The notes under the pieces: model-generated | Told to the model about the DNA's origin: nothing | What the model saw: the letters and a program-made list of their open reading frames with translations, nothing else | The model's database searches: none | Shown here: positions 1-7,063 of the stretch, in pieces | Numbering within the stretch: the stretch's first letter is position 1 | Layout of the letters: each line of letters starts with the position of its first letter | Position numbers and translations under genes: made by a program | NCBI GenBank assembly: GCA_016711435.1 | Contig: JADJSY010000024.1 | Coordinates: 62,001-126,000 of the forward strand | From: Lewinellaceae bacterium | Lineage (GTDB): Bacteria > Bacteroidota > Bacteroidia > Chitinophagales > Saprospiraceae | DNA: 64,000 bases | Reading direction: 5' to 3'

Positions 1-44
1 TTGGCAGCCTGGAGGTGGGGAAGAACTCCTGCCTTGTCCTGGAA

Positions 45-155
45 CTTAGTTATTAGTTATCCGTTATTAGTTATCAGTGTGGTAGCCCTTGGCCGCTCTA
101 TCAGCAAAGCCAAGGGCTACCACACTGATAACTAATAACGGATAACCGATAACTA
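45..155. repeat. Long intergenic hairpin of 7-bp words, copy A1
   Basis: Arms at about 45-91 and 109-155 pair over about 47 bp with two mismatches around a 17-base loop. The outer arm is a run of 7-bp words (ttagtta, tccgtta). The inner arm carries the core gtggtagcccttgg and its complement. The stop codon of the dehydrogenase frame (153-155) lies inside the right arm, so the hairpin probably forms the 3' end of that transcript. Copy A2 at 11751-11846 has the same core. Confidence 0.85.
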
Positions 156-911
156 ACTACGTCCACTCCGATTCACCGCCACCGCGCTGGCCTGCTGCGT
201 GGAAAACATATAGATGTCCTGAATATTGACATGCGCCGGACGCGTAGCCATGTAGTATATCGCGTCGGCTACGTCGCTTGATTTGAGCGGTTGAAAATCA
301 TTGTAAATTTTGGCGCGCTCCGCATCGCCGTCGAAGCGGTTGATGGCAAACTCCGTTTCTTCCACATGACCGGGGCTAACCTGGCTCACCCGGATATTAT
401 GGGTAAACAAGTCGTAGCGCATCGATTTGGTCAGCGCATCCACAGCGGCTTTGCTGGCGCAGTAGAGATTTCCATTTGGGTAAATTTCTTTCCCGGCAAT
501 GCTTCCGACATTGATGATATGGCCGCTTTTGCGCTGAACCATACCTTGCGCTACAATTCTGGAAACATATGCCATACCTTTTACATTTGTGTCGATCATG
601 GCATCCCAGTGTGAAAGGTTTCCTTCGTGAATCGGGGAAAAACCTTTTGCCAACCCGGCATTATTGACCAAAATATCGATGTTTTGAAAATTATCGGGCA
701 AATTGGAAAGCGCCGCTTCTACGGCTCCGGCATCCCGCACGTCGAAAGGCAGCAACAAAACATCACTGCCATAGTCGGCTTCAAAACTGTTTTTCAAAGC
801 CACCAAACGCTCCACGCGCCTGCCGGTCAGGATCAGGCGGTATCCGTTTTGTGCAAATATTTCAGCAGTGGCTTTACCAATACCGGAAGTGGCGCCGGTG
901 ATCAGTACCAG
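153..911 (-). CDS. Short-chain dehydrogenase/reductase, probably the C-terminal domain of the upstream TIR-TPR protein
   Basis: The frame shows a classical SDR: TGATSGIG nucleotide-binding motif at the N terminus, NNAG, NVGSIAG with the catalytic Ser, and YCASK with the catalytic Tyr and Lys. It should be a cytosolic NAD(P)-dependent oxidoreductase; the substrate cannot be read. The frame has no ATG, GTG or TTG before the nucleotide-binding motif. It is open back to a stop at 954-956 and overlaps the end of the TIR-TPR frame. Adding one base to the T5 run at 923-927 (A5 on the coding strand) joins both frames into one protein of about 758 residues. Because the same A5-for-A6 defect splits several other genes here, a single TIR-TPR-SDR protein is the better reading. 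The start given is nominal (a CTG). Confidence 0.8.
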   Translation of the reverse strand: MVLITGATSGIGKATAEIFAQNGYRLILTGRRVERLVALKNSFEADYGSDVLLLPFDVRDAGAVEAALSNLPDNFQNIDILVNNAGLAKGFSPIHEGNLSHWDAMIDTNVKGMAYVSRIVAQGMVQRKSGHIINVGSIAGKEIYPNGNLYCASKAAVDALTKSMRYDLFTHNIRVSQVSPGHVEETEFAINRFDGDAERAKIYNDFQPLKSSDVADAIYYMATRPAHVNIQDIYMFSTQQASAVAVNRSGRS

Positions 912-2428
912 CGGGCCGGCGCTTTTTCTGTTGTTTGCAGTTCGGGAACGGATTCAGAAATATTCTGCTCGTGGGCAACTGTTGCAGGCGCTACGATCGC
1001 TTGTTCTGCCTTTGATTCCGGCGTTTGTGCATCATGGGCAAAAAACAAACGGTCGTTATCTTCCGTGCGGAAGTTCACATCTGCAGCCACCGCCTGTTCG
1101 TAAAAGTGCTGCGCGTCTCCTTCGGCTTTGTTTTGCAAACTGTGGTGCGCCAGGGCGATCAACACTTCCGCATCTTCAGGATTGTTTTCCAATGCTTTAT
1201 GCAGGTAGTGTACCGCCGTTTCGCGATAATCCTGCAGGTGTTCAGAGGCCATCAAACCCAATTTCCGGTAAATACCGGGAAAAGCCGGATCCAATTCCGC
1301 CACACGATCCCAGCAGTATTTGGCAAAAAGAAAATCACCTTTACCGACAGCCATATCGCCCATCAAATCATAAGATTTGGCTTCGTTCGGATTTTCTGGA
1401 GTTGTAGAATCCGCTACAACAGGTTCTGTTTCAACGGATTCCGGCTCGTCAGGCAATGTTGTTACCGGCTGGTATTTGGCAATGGCAGCGTGGTATTCTT
1501 GCGACAGGCGTTCATTTTCGGGATATTGCTCGGTAGCGAGTTGCAGAAGTTCCAGACCCCGTTCGGTATAACCCTTTTCCAGCCAGAAATGCGCATCGAG
1601 AATAGCCTGATCTACTTCCGAAGTATGGTCCGTTAATTCCGCCTGCTCATCTTCTTCAGGAGCAATCAGGAATTCAGGCGCCGCTGCTGACTCGGGGGCA
1701 ATGATTTCCTCCTCCACAACAAAGTCGGGCGCCAGCGCCGGCAACTCCGGCTCTTCTAAAGGTTCGGGCGACAGCAAGCCACTGCTCAGCGGCATTTCCG
1801 GGAGATGGGGCGCTTCGAGTACTTCGGAACTGTCTTTTGTCTGATGAACCAAACGGCGGTATTGACCATGCCAGTCGGAAAGCCCGAATCTCTCAAAGAA
1901 AATTGTATAATCATCGGCTTCCAATTGCGCTGCCGATACATAACCTCGATCCCTGAGCAGGCTGATAAAATCGCCCACCTGGTTGGCAATGGTGCGCACG
2001 GCATCCAGTTCGGCCTCAAAAACCTGTTTTTCTATACCTTCCGCGTGTTGATACTGGGTACTGATGTCGAGCCAGGCATTTTGCCAGAAATTCATGTATT
2101 GCAGGGCATTTACCATCCGGTCGATCTGCGTCGGGATGGGTTGGCCTTCTTCATTGACGCCATCTGCCACTACCACCAGTAAAGGTTGTTCTACGGACAA
2201 AGCCTGTACGGCTGCCAGCATACCTGTCATGCAGGCGCGGTCTTTCAGAAAATTGTCGGTCACCAGCAACAAGGCCGGTTCGCCGGAGCCTGAAATCTGG
2301 CTGGCAAGTTCGCCGGGCAGGCGTTCGCTGGCATGTTCAAATGGGATGCCAATGCGGCTTAACTGACGGTCGATATGTTGAGCCAGACCGGCATTATGGT
2401 GGGAGTAAGCAAGGATAATTCGGTTCAT
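902..2428 (-). CDS. TIR-like domain protein with TPR repeats
   Basis: Residues 1-110 resemble a TIR fold: the opening IILAYSHHNAGLAQHID matches the TIR beta-A/alpha-A signature, followed by LLLVTDNFLKDRACMTGML. At the place where NADase TIR domains carry the catalytic Glu (usually WCxxE), this protein reads ACMTG, so NAD cleavage looks unlikely. A low-complexity acidic and proline-rich linker follows (about 215-300), then TPR-like helices (about 275-310 and 355-450, with WDRVAELDPAFPGIYRKLG). It starts 8 bases after the stop of the thioredoxin lipoprotein gene, so the two are probably co-transcribed. The frame ends in the reductase gene and probably continues into it after a one-base repair at 923-927. 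The role may be a scaffold, but this is inference. Confidence 0.85.
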   Translation of the reverse strand: MNRIILAYSHHNAGLAQHIDRQLSRIGIPFEHASERLPGELASQISGSGEPALLLVTDNFLKDRACMTGMLAAVQALSVEQPLLVVVADGVNEEGQPIPTQIDRMVNALQYMNFWQNAWLDISTQYQHAEGIEKQVFEAELDAVRTIANQVGDFISLLRDRGYVSAAQLEADDYTIFFERFGLSDWHGQYRRLVHQTKDSSEVLEAPHLPEMPLSSGLLSPEPLEEPELPALAPDFVVEEEIIAPESAAAPEFLIAPEEDEQAELTDHTSEVDQAILDAHFWLEKGYTERGLELLQLATEQYPENERLSQEYHAAIAKYQPVTTLPDEPESVETEPVVADSTTPENPNEAKSYDLMGDMAVGKGDFLFAKYCWDRVAELDPAFPGIYRKLGLMASEHLQDYRETAVHYLHKALENNPEDAEVLIALAHHSLQNKAEGDAQHFYEQAVAADVNFRTEDNDRLFFAHDAQTPESKAEQAIVAPATVAHEQNISESVPELQTTEKAPARWY

Positions 2429-2436
2429 TTTATTTT

Positions 2437-3753
2437 TTAGCGCAATTCTTGGATGAGTCTGGTAAATTTCTGTTTAAAATCCGCGTATTTTGAAGTGGCA
2501 GGGCCGTCGAATCCGGTATGAACCTGACGCACCTGATTTTGTTTGTCCATGATAATCATGGTTGGGAAAGCCATCACTTTATCGAGTGCCGGGAAAAAGG
2601 CTGCTGCTGACTCTTTGTCTGCTTTACCGGCATATACTATTTCAAATGGTATGCCCATTTTCTTTTTGTAGGCTGAAAGATGTGCATTTGCCTGCGCAAC
2701 ATCCTTATTTCGTTCAAATGAGAACCCAACAACGGCCATTTCTTTGGCTAAGTCAGGATTTTCTTTTAAAAATTCTGTGAGAAATACCTGCTCGTCGCGA
2801 CAGTTGGGACACCAGGTACCCATGACGGTAAAAACTTTGATTTTATTGTCAAAGGCGGCGGATGGGAAAACGAGGTCTTTTCCTTCGGGTGTTTTTACAG
2901 AAAATTGAATCTTGCCTCCCTGTTTCAAATGGGTCAGCGAATCAGCAGCGCCCAATGTAAAATTGGGATCTTGCCAGGCGGTCCAGAGCGATTGATAACG
3001 ATGCCCCGAACGAAACTCGCCCTGCAAACTGTCATTGCGGATGCTGCCGGAAAAAAGATAGGCATGGGCGCCGTCGAAGCAGGACAAAAAGAATTTACGG
3101 CCCTGCACAGTACCTTCCAGAAAACGGTAATCGCCCGTTTCGGTACGGAAGGTGCCTTCCAAATGGTTGCCCTGCTGCTTGAATTCCCCGATGGCTTTTT
3201 CCTGGTCTTCCGGTTTTCCATCCACCCCGAACAGTGTCGCCCAGGAGCCGCTCAGGTCGCGCAACGGAGTTTCCTGCAATGGCGTAAAACGATACCCGCG
3301 TCCTGCATGGGCATAAAAAGGAATGCGATAATCTTCTTTTGTGGTGACCACCCATTCGCCCTGCATCACGCCGCCCCTGATTTCAGCATGAATATAGGAC
3401 TGGTATTCGGGAAACCAGATATTCATGGTATCCCGGGCCTGGCTGCGGTCGCGACCGTACTGGATACTATCTAAGCGGATACGTTCCGTGCCGTTGATAA
3501 TTTCCACGTAAAAACGTTCGTTGTCTATATACGTTACTTCAAAGTTGAACGGGAGTTCACCCGGCTTGAACTGATCGTATAATATCATGACCGTGTCTTT
3601 ATCATTCACGGGTACCCGGTATTTTTCCAGTTCCAGCACACCGCGCCACATGCCCGGCGCCACCCTGGTATAGGAAGAATCCGTTGTGACACAGCGACCG
3701 AGAATTAATGTCGAAAGAATAAATAAGAAACTGTTAATCAGTATTTTGTACAT
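2437..3753 (-). CDS. TlpA-like thioredoxin-fold protein, exported
   Basis: This 438-residue protein has an N-terminal hydrophobic signal (about residues 3-19) followed by a Cys in LILGRC, which could be an unusual lipobox. Residues about 30-270 form a beta-rich region like the N-terminal part of many Bacteroidota TlpA proteins. The C-terminal 140 residues are a TlpA/AhpC-type thioredoxin domain with the redox motif WCPNC at about 315-318. It probably works as a periplasmic thiol-disulfide reductase. The start MYKIL at 3753 was chosen because the signal peptide begins there; the open frame runs further back without meaning. A TAnnTTTG promoter box lies 42 bases upstream. Confidence 0.85.
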   Translation of the reverse strand: MYKILINSFLFILSTLILGRCVTTDSSYTRVAPGMWRGVLELEKYRVPVNDKDTVMILYDQFKPGELPFNFEVTYIDNERFYVEIINGTERIRLDSIQYGRDRSQARDTMNIWFPEYQSYIHAEIRGGVMQGEWVVTTKEDYRIPFYAHAGRGYRFTPLQETPLRDLSGSWATLFGVDGKPEDQEKAIGEFKQQGNHLEGTFRTETGDYRFLEGTVQGRKFFLSCFDGAHAYLFSGSIRNDSLQGEFRSGHRYQSLWTAWQDPNFTLGAADSLTHLKQGGKIQFSVKTPEGKDLVFPSAAFDNKIKVFTVMGTWCPNCRDEQVFLTEFLKENPDLAKEMAVVGFSFERNKDVAQANAHLSAYKKKMGIPFEIVYAGKADKESAAAFFPALDKVMAFPTMIIMDKQNQVRQVHTGFDGPATSKYADFKQKFTRLIQELR

Positions 3754-3794
3754 CAGGTATAAATTTATAAAAGATACCGGTTCCGGCAAAGAAA

Positions 3795-3802
3795 CAAAAG
3801 TA
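3795..3802 (-). promoter_or_regulatory. Bacteroidota -7 promoter box TACTTTTG
   Basis: The minus strand reads TACTTTTG, a full match to TAnnTTTG, 42 bases upstream of the thioredoxin-protein start. No convincing -33 TTG element was seen at the usual spacing. Confidence 0.5.
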
Positions 3803-3827
3803 GCGCAGTTTATGCGAACCACGACAA

Positions 3828-4024
3828 CTACAAATGCCTGAGAATTGTTTTGGAGATAAAAGAAACGCCCGGCATGAATCGCGGGAAAGTCGACCATCCG
3901 GGCATTTCAAAAAGACTGATTTCGTTGTCGGCGGGATTCAGGAACGCTTCGACAGCGCATTGGATAAAGTAATGAGGCCGCTTCCCACCAGGAAAAGCCC
4001 CATTGTGACACAAAGGATTAACAT
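3828..4024 (-). CDS. Possible small membrane protein (about 65 aa), broken by one base
   Basis: Reading from ATG at 4022-4024 gives a hydrophobic start (MLILCVTMGLFLVGSGLITL) and stops after 28 codons. If one base is added near 3946-3950 the frame continues as SKRFLNPADNEISLFEMPGW and ends at 3828, giving 65 residues with one membrane segment. The repaired length is an exact multiple of three and codon use looks normal. The same kind of defect splits known genes in this window. No family was recognised. The alternative is that this is non-coding leader DNA. Confidence 0.4.
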
Positions 4025-4147
4025 AGATTAGAGGATGTAAAAAGATGAAATAATGATTACAAAGTGCTGATTTCAAGAATGATGCCAACTCATTTCTCAT
4101 GAAGCTCCTGAAACTAAATTAGAAAGGCATCAAAACCAAAATTCCCG

Positions 4148-4155
4148 TATTTTTG
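4148..4155 (+). promoter_or_regulatory. -7 promoter box TATTTTTG
   Basis: A full TAnnTTTG match 25 bases upstream of the PspC-like gene start. Confidence 0.5.
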
Positions 4156-4180
4156 CAGCGCCTAATAAAACAACACGTTC

Positions 4181-4402
4181 ATGCTCCAACACTGGCTCAA
4201 AGATTTGGTAGAACGGCACGCATTCGGTGCGTGTCAGTATTTGGGTGAAAAAATGCACCTGTCTCCCGCTGTGGTGCGGAAATATTTTATTTATACCTCT
4301 TTCATCGGAATGGGTTCTCCACTCATTATTTACCTGTTTGTTGCTTTCTGGGTCAACATTCGCCGGTATATCCGCAGGGGAAAGAGTTTGATCTGGGACT
4401 AG
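4181..4402 (+). CDS. PspC-like small membrane protein
   Basis: This 73-residue protein resembles the short PspC-type proteins of Bacteroidota: a helical start, GACQYLGEKMHLSPAVVRKY (the PspC-style leader), one membrane span at about 37-57 and a basic C-terminal tail (RRYIRRGK). PspC domains act in envelope stress signalling in other bacteria; whether this lone domain does so is not known. It stands alone, converges on pyrF, and is separated from it by hairpin B1. The promoter box at 4148-4155 supports the start. Confidence 0.7.
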   Translation: MLQHWLKDLVERHAFGACQYLGEKMHLSPAVVRKYFIYTSFIGMGSPLIIYLFVAFWVNIRRYIRRGKSLIWD

Positions 4403-4406
4403 TTTT

Positions 4407-4580
4407 CGTTTTTGGTGTTTGGTGTTTGGTGTATAGTGTTTGGGGGTGCTTCGCTTGATCTACCCACAGTCGCCAAAGGCGAAGCACTCTAAACACTATA
4501 CACCAAACACCATACACCATACACCATACACGGCCAAAGGCGAAGCACCCCCAAACACTATACACCAAACACCAAAAACG
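4407..4580. repeat. Long hairpin of GGTGTTT words, copy B1, covering the pyrF stop
   Basis: The left arm (4407-4454) is a run of 7-bp words (tttggtg, tatagtg) ending in gggggtgcttcgc. The right arm (4540-4580) is its complement but is one 7-bp unit shorter. A third, diverged right-type arm lies between them (about 4479-4532). The core of the loop region, ctacccacagtcgccaaagg, recurs in copy B6. The element sits between convergent genes and supplies the last codons and stop of pyrF. Confidence 0.85.
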
Positions 4581-5376
4581 GTTTCATTTCCGCCTGCAAT
4601 TTCGAGGCTTCTTCCCGCGCTTTTTCCGTAAAATCAAGACCATTCGAGGCATACAAAATACTGCGCGAGGCATTGACTAATAGGCCGCAGTCTTTGTTCA
4701 GGCCATGTTCGCAGATAGATTTTAGATCGCCGCCTTGTGCGCCGACGCCGGGTACCAGTAAAAAATGATCCGGTACAATACTGCGGATGCGGGCAAAGTC
4801 ATTCGGATGGGTGGCGCCGGTCACAAACATCAGATTATCTGGCGTGCCCCAGGTTTGTACCACGCGAAGTACTTTTTCCCACAATGGTTCGCCGGATGTC
4901 TCCTGCAGGTCGCGTTGAAAATCAGCGCTACCGGGGTTGGAAGTCAGCGCCAGTACAATCGCCCATTTTCCGTCAAAACCCAGAAAAGGCGTCACACTGT
5001 CTTTGCCCATGTAGGGCGCCACTGTTACGGCATCGCATTGAAGTTGCTGAAAAAATGCTTCGGCATACAGCCTGCCGGTGTTGCCGATGTCGCCCCGCTT
5101 GGCGTCGGCGATAATAAAGTGCTGATTACCAATGTAATCTACTGTTTTGGCAAAGGTTTGCCAGCCCTTCGGTCCCAGCGCTTCGTAAAAAGCGAGGTTG
5201 GGCTTATAAGCCACGCACAGATCGCGGGTGGCGTCGATGATATGGCGATTGAATTCAAAAACGGGGTCTTCAGCGTCGTGTAAATGGGCCGGAATTTTGG
5301 ACAACTCGGTATCCAGGCCAACGCAGAGGAATGATTTTTTGCCGAATATTTCAGCAACAAGGGTGGCGCGATTCAT
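4558..5376 (-). CDS. pyrF: Orotidine 5'-phosphate decarboxylase (type 2)
   Basis: The protein converts orotidine monophosphate to UMP, the last step of pyrimidine synthesis. The type 2 signature IADAKRGDIGNTG with the catalytic Asp-Lys-Asp is at about residues 84-96, and VAPYMGKDSVTPFL follows; the length (272) suits the family. MNRATLVAEIF at 5376 was chosen as start; the upstream extension is encoded by hairpin C and is not protein-like. The last residues (FLVFGV) and the stop come from hairpin B1, so the repeat has taken over the gene's 3' end. A TACCTTTG box ends only 4 bases before the ATG. Confidence 0.95.
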   Translation of the reverse strand: MNRATLVAEIFGKKSFLCVGLDTELSKIPAHLHDAEDPVFEFNRHIIDATRDLCVAYKPNLAFYEALGPKGWQTFAKTVDYIGNQHFIIADAKRGDIGNTGRLYAEAFFQQLQCDAVTVAPYMGKDSVTPFLGFDGKWAIVLALTSNPGSADFQRDLQETSGEPLWEKVLRVVQTWGTPDNLMFVTGATHPNDFARIRSIVPDHFLLVPGVGAQGGDLKSICEHGLNKDCGLLVNASRSILYASNGLDFTEKAREEASKLQAEMKPFLVFGV

Positions 5377-5380
5377 GCGA

Positions 5381-5388
5381 CAAAGGTA
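5381..5388 (-). promoter_or_regulatory. -7 promoter box TACCTTTG of pyrF, nearly touching the ATG
   Basis: The minus strand reads TACCTTTG-tcgc-ATG. With transcription starting some 4-6 bases after the box, the mRNA would start at or next to the AUG, that is, be leaderless or nearly so. Confidence 0.5.
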
Positions 5389-5417
5389 GGGGATGGGACT
5401 GATAGTTTGATGGATGA

Positions 5418-5541
5418 AGGTTTGAAAGGAGGTTTGATAGTTTGAAGGTTTGATGGTTTGGGGTGGTAACTCATGGCATAGGTTACCACTCCAAACCATC
5501 AAACCTTCAAACCATCAAACCTCCTTTCAAACCATCAAACC
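5418..5541. repeat. Long hairpin of 8-bp GTTTGAtg words, copy C
   Basis: Arms at about 5418-5469 and 5480-5541 pair over about 50-60 bp, with words such as ggtttgat and agtttgaa repeating every 8 bp and an inner core ggtggtaac/gttaccact. It lies between the pyrF start and the anmK stop (5549), 8 bases after the anmK stop in the direction of that gene. Confidence 0.85.
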
Positions 5542-5548
5542 TTCTCAT

Positions 5549-6745
5549 CTACTCTGGAAACGAAATTTTCCCCATGCCCACCAGTGGAAGTCCGCCTAAC
5601 ATGGCCCCTTTTTCGACCGTACCGGCAACCGTTTCATTGGCCAGCACCGCAAACAAAACAGCCTCTTTGGCGTCACCATGAACGCCTAAGGTTTCCATTG
5701 GCAACATTTTCCAGCCGGGCAATATTTCCGATAAATATTTCAACATCAATGGATTGTGCGCGCCGCCGCCGCTCAGGTATACCGTTTGTTGCCCGGCGAC
5801 TGTTTCCACCCGTTGTAATGCTTCGGCAATACTTTCCGCACTAAGCCGGGTCAACGTCGCCATCAGGTCGTACGGATTGATATTGCCTTTCGGCAATTGC
5901 TGTAACGCGGACTGCACCCACTCTTTGGAAAAGAGTTCGGGGCCGATGGTTTTCGGAAACGGTTTTTCAAAAAATGGTTCTTTTTTAAGCAGTTCCAGCA
6001 GCAGGCTATCTACCCGCCCGTTGGATGCAATGCGCGCGTCTTCATCAAAAGGTACTCCGAACAGTTCACGGGCAAAATTATCCAGCAAGGTATTTCCGGG
6101 GCCTGTATCGGTGGCTAAGGCGTGGGTGGAATCACCATTTCCGGGTAAAAAAGTAAAGTTGGCGATGCCGCCGATATTGAGCAGGAAACGGTCTTCCCCT
6201 TTTTTGGAAAATAAAAAATAGTCGCCGAACAGCGCCAGCGGAGCGCCTTCACCGCCGGCTGCCACGTGTTTCTGCCGGAAATCAGACACGGTGATAATAC
6301 CGGTGCGACGGGCTATGTGGTCGCCGTCTCCGATCTGTAAGGTCGCATTCGGGTAATCGGGCAATCCGTGATAGACACGCGGCGCATGAAAAACGGTCTG
6401 TCCGTGACTTGCTATTAAATCAATTTCCTCAGCCGGAATTTTCCACCCAGTTAAACACTGATTAATAATGGCTGCATGGCGTTCGGCTACCAATACATTC
6501 AGCAGAGTAAAGTGTTGAAAATCAATCTCTTGTTTGGCGAAAACCCGCCGGATTTCAGACTTGAACGCCTCATCGTAGGGTAGGGTAGCGAAGTTGGTAA
6601 CTTCCACCAGGGTTTGTTCGCCGGAACCGGAGAAGCGGCAAAGCGCTACGTCGAGTCCATCGAGGGATGTGCCGGACATGAGGCCGATGATCGTGCGGCT
6701 GGGCTTTTCGCTGATGCGGGAAAGTTGTTGGATGTGTTTTTTCAT
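5549..6745 (-). CDS. anmK: Anhydro-N-acetylmuramic acid kinase
   Basis: AnmK phosphorylates 1,6-anhydro-MurNAc and opens it to MurNAc-6-phosphate in cell-wall recycling. The N-terminal phosphate-binding signature IGLMSGTSLDGLD is clear, together with ASHGQTVFH, NIGGIANFT, ATDTGPGN and the C-terminal YLSGGGAHNP. At about 398 residues it has normal length. The start MKKHIQQLSRI at 6745 fits family N termini better than the longer open frame. Confidence 0.95.
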   Translation of the reverse strand: MKKHIQQLSRISEKPSRTIIGLMSGTSLDGLDVALCRFSGSGEQTLVEVTNFATLPYDEAFKSEIRRVFAKQEIDFQHFTLLNVLVAERHAAIINQCLTGWKIPAEEIDLIASHGQTVFHAPRVYHGLPDYPNATLQIGDGDHIARRTGIITVSDFRQKHVAAGGEGAPLALFGDYFLFSKKGEDRFLLNIGGIANFTFLPGNGDSTHALATDTGPGNTLLDNFARELFGVPFDEDARIASNGRVDSLLLELLKKEPFFEKPFPKTIGPELFSKEWVQSALQQLPKGNINPYDLMATLTRLSAESIAEALQRVETVAGQQTVYLSGGGAHNPLMLKYLSEILPGWKMLPMETLGVHGDAKEAVLFAVLANETVAGTVEKGAMLGGLPLVGMGKISFPE

Positions 6746-6768
6746 GTGTAACGAGGATGAAATTTTTA

Positions 6769-6900
6769 CCACAACGGGCACAAAGTGGTTTCACAAAGGA
6801 CACAAGGCGTAGAGTTGACTCGTCCCGACTTAGGATTATTTAACCTAAACATTGGCAGAACTCTCCCTGTGTCTTGGGAAACCACTTTGTGCCGTTGTGG
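6769..6900. repeat. Long hairpin D (cacaaagtggttt arms)
   Basis: The arm at about 6769-6808 (accacaacgggcacaaagtg, gtttcacaaaggacacaagg) is complementary to about 6865-6900 (ctgtgtcttgggaaaccact, ttgtgccgttgtgg), a stem of about 35-38 bp around a loop of about 57 bases. It lies in the anmK-dnaG gap, upstream of anmK. It is not clearly built from 7-bp words, unlike most other hairpins here. Confidence 0.75.
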
Positions 6901-6926
6901 AAAATATTGTGTGGTTAAGTGGAGGA

Positions 6927-7061
6927 CGGGTTGTGTCCTAGTTGAATTCTACTTTAAGCCGGTTCTAGTGTAAAATTTATTTCGCGTTACTCAAATCGCA
7001 GAACGTTGGAGTTCCGAAACCAGTATAATTTGGCGTCTATCCCCTCGCCTTGCACAACCCG
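6927..7061. repeat. MITE-like intergenic element, copy E1
   Basis: This 135-bp segment has perfect 9-bp terminal inverted repeats (cgggttgtg / cacaacccg) and is homologous to 23523-23691, sharing blocks such as ggttctagtgtaaaattta, tttcgcgttac and gtataatttggc. It has no coding capacity and ends 2 bases before the dnaG stop codon. Confidence 0.6.
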
Positions 7062-7063
7062 TA

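Noticed and set aside
923..927. Programmed -1 frameshift between the TIR-TPR and reductase frames
   Set aside because: In the reading frame the site is not an X XXY YYZ slippery heptamer (codons gaa aaa after aca), so an ordinary missing base is more likely.
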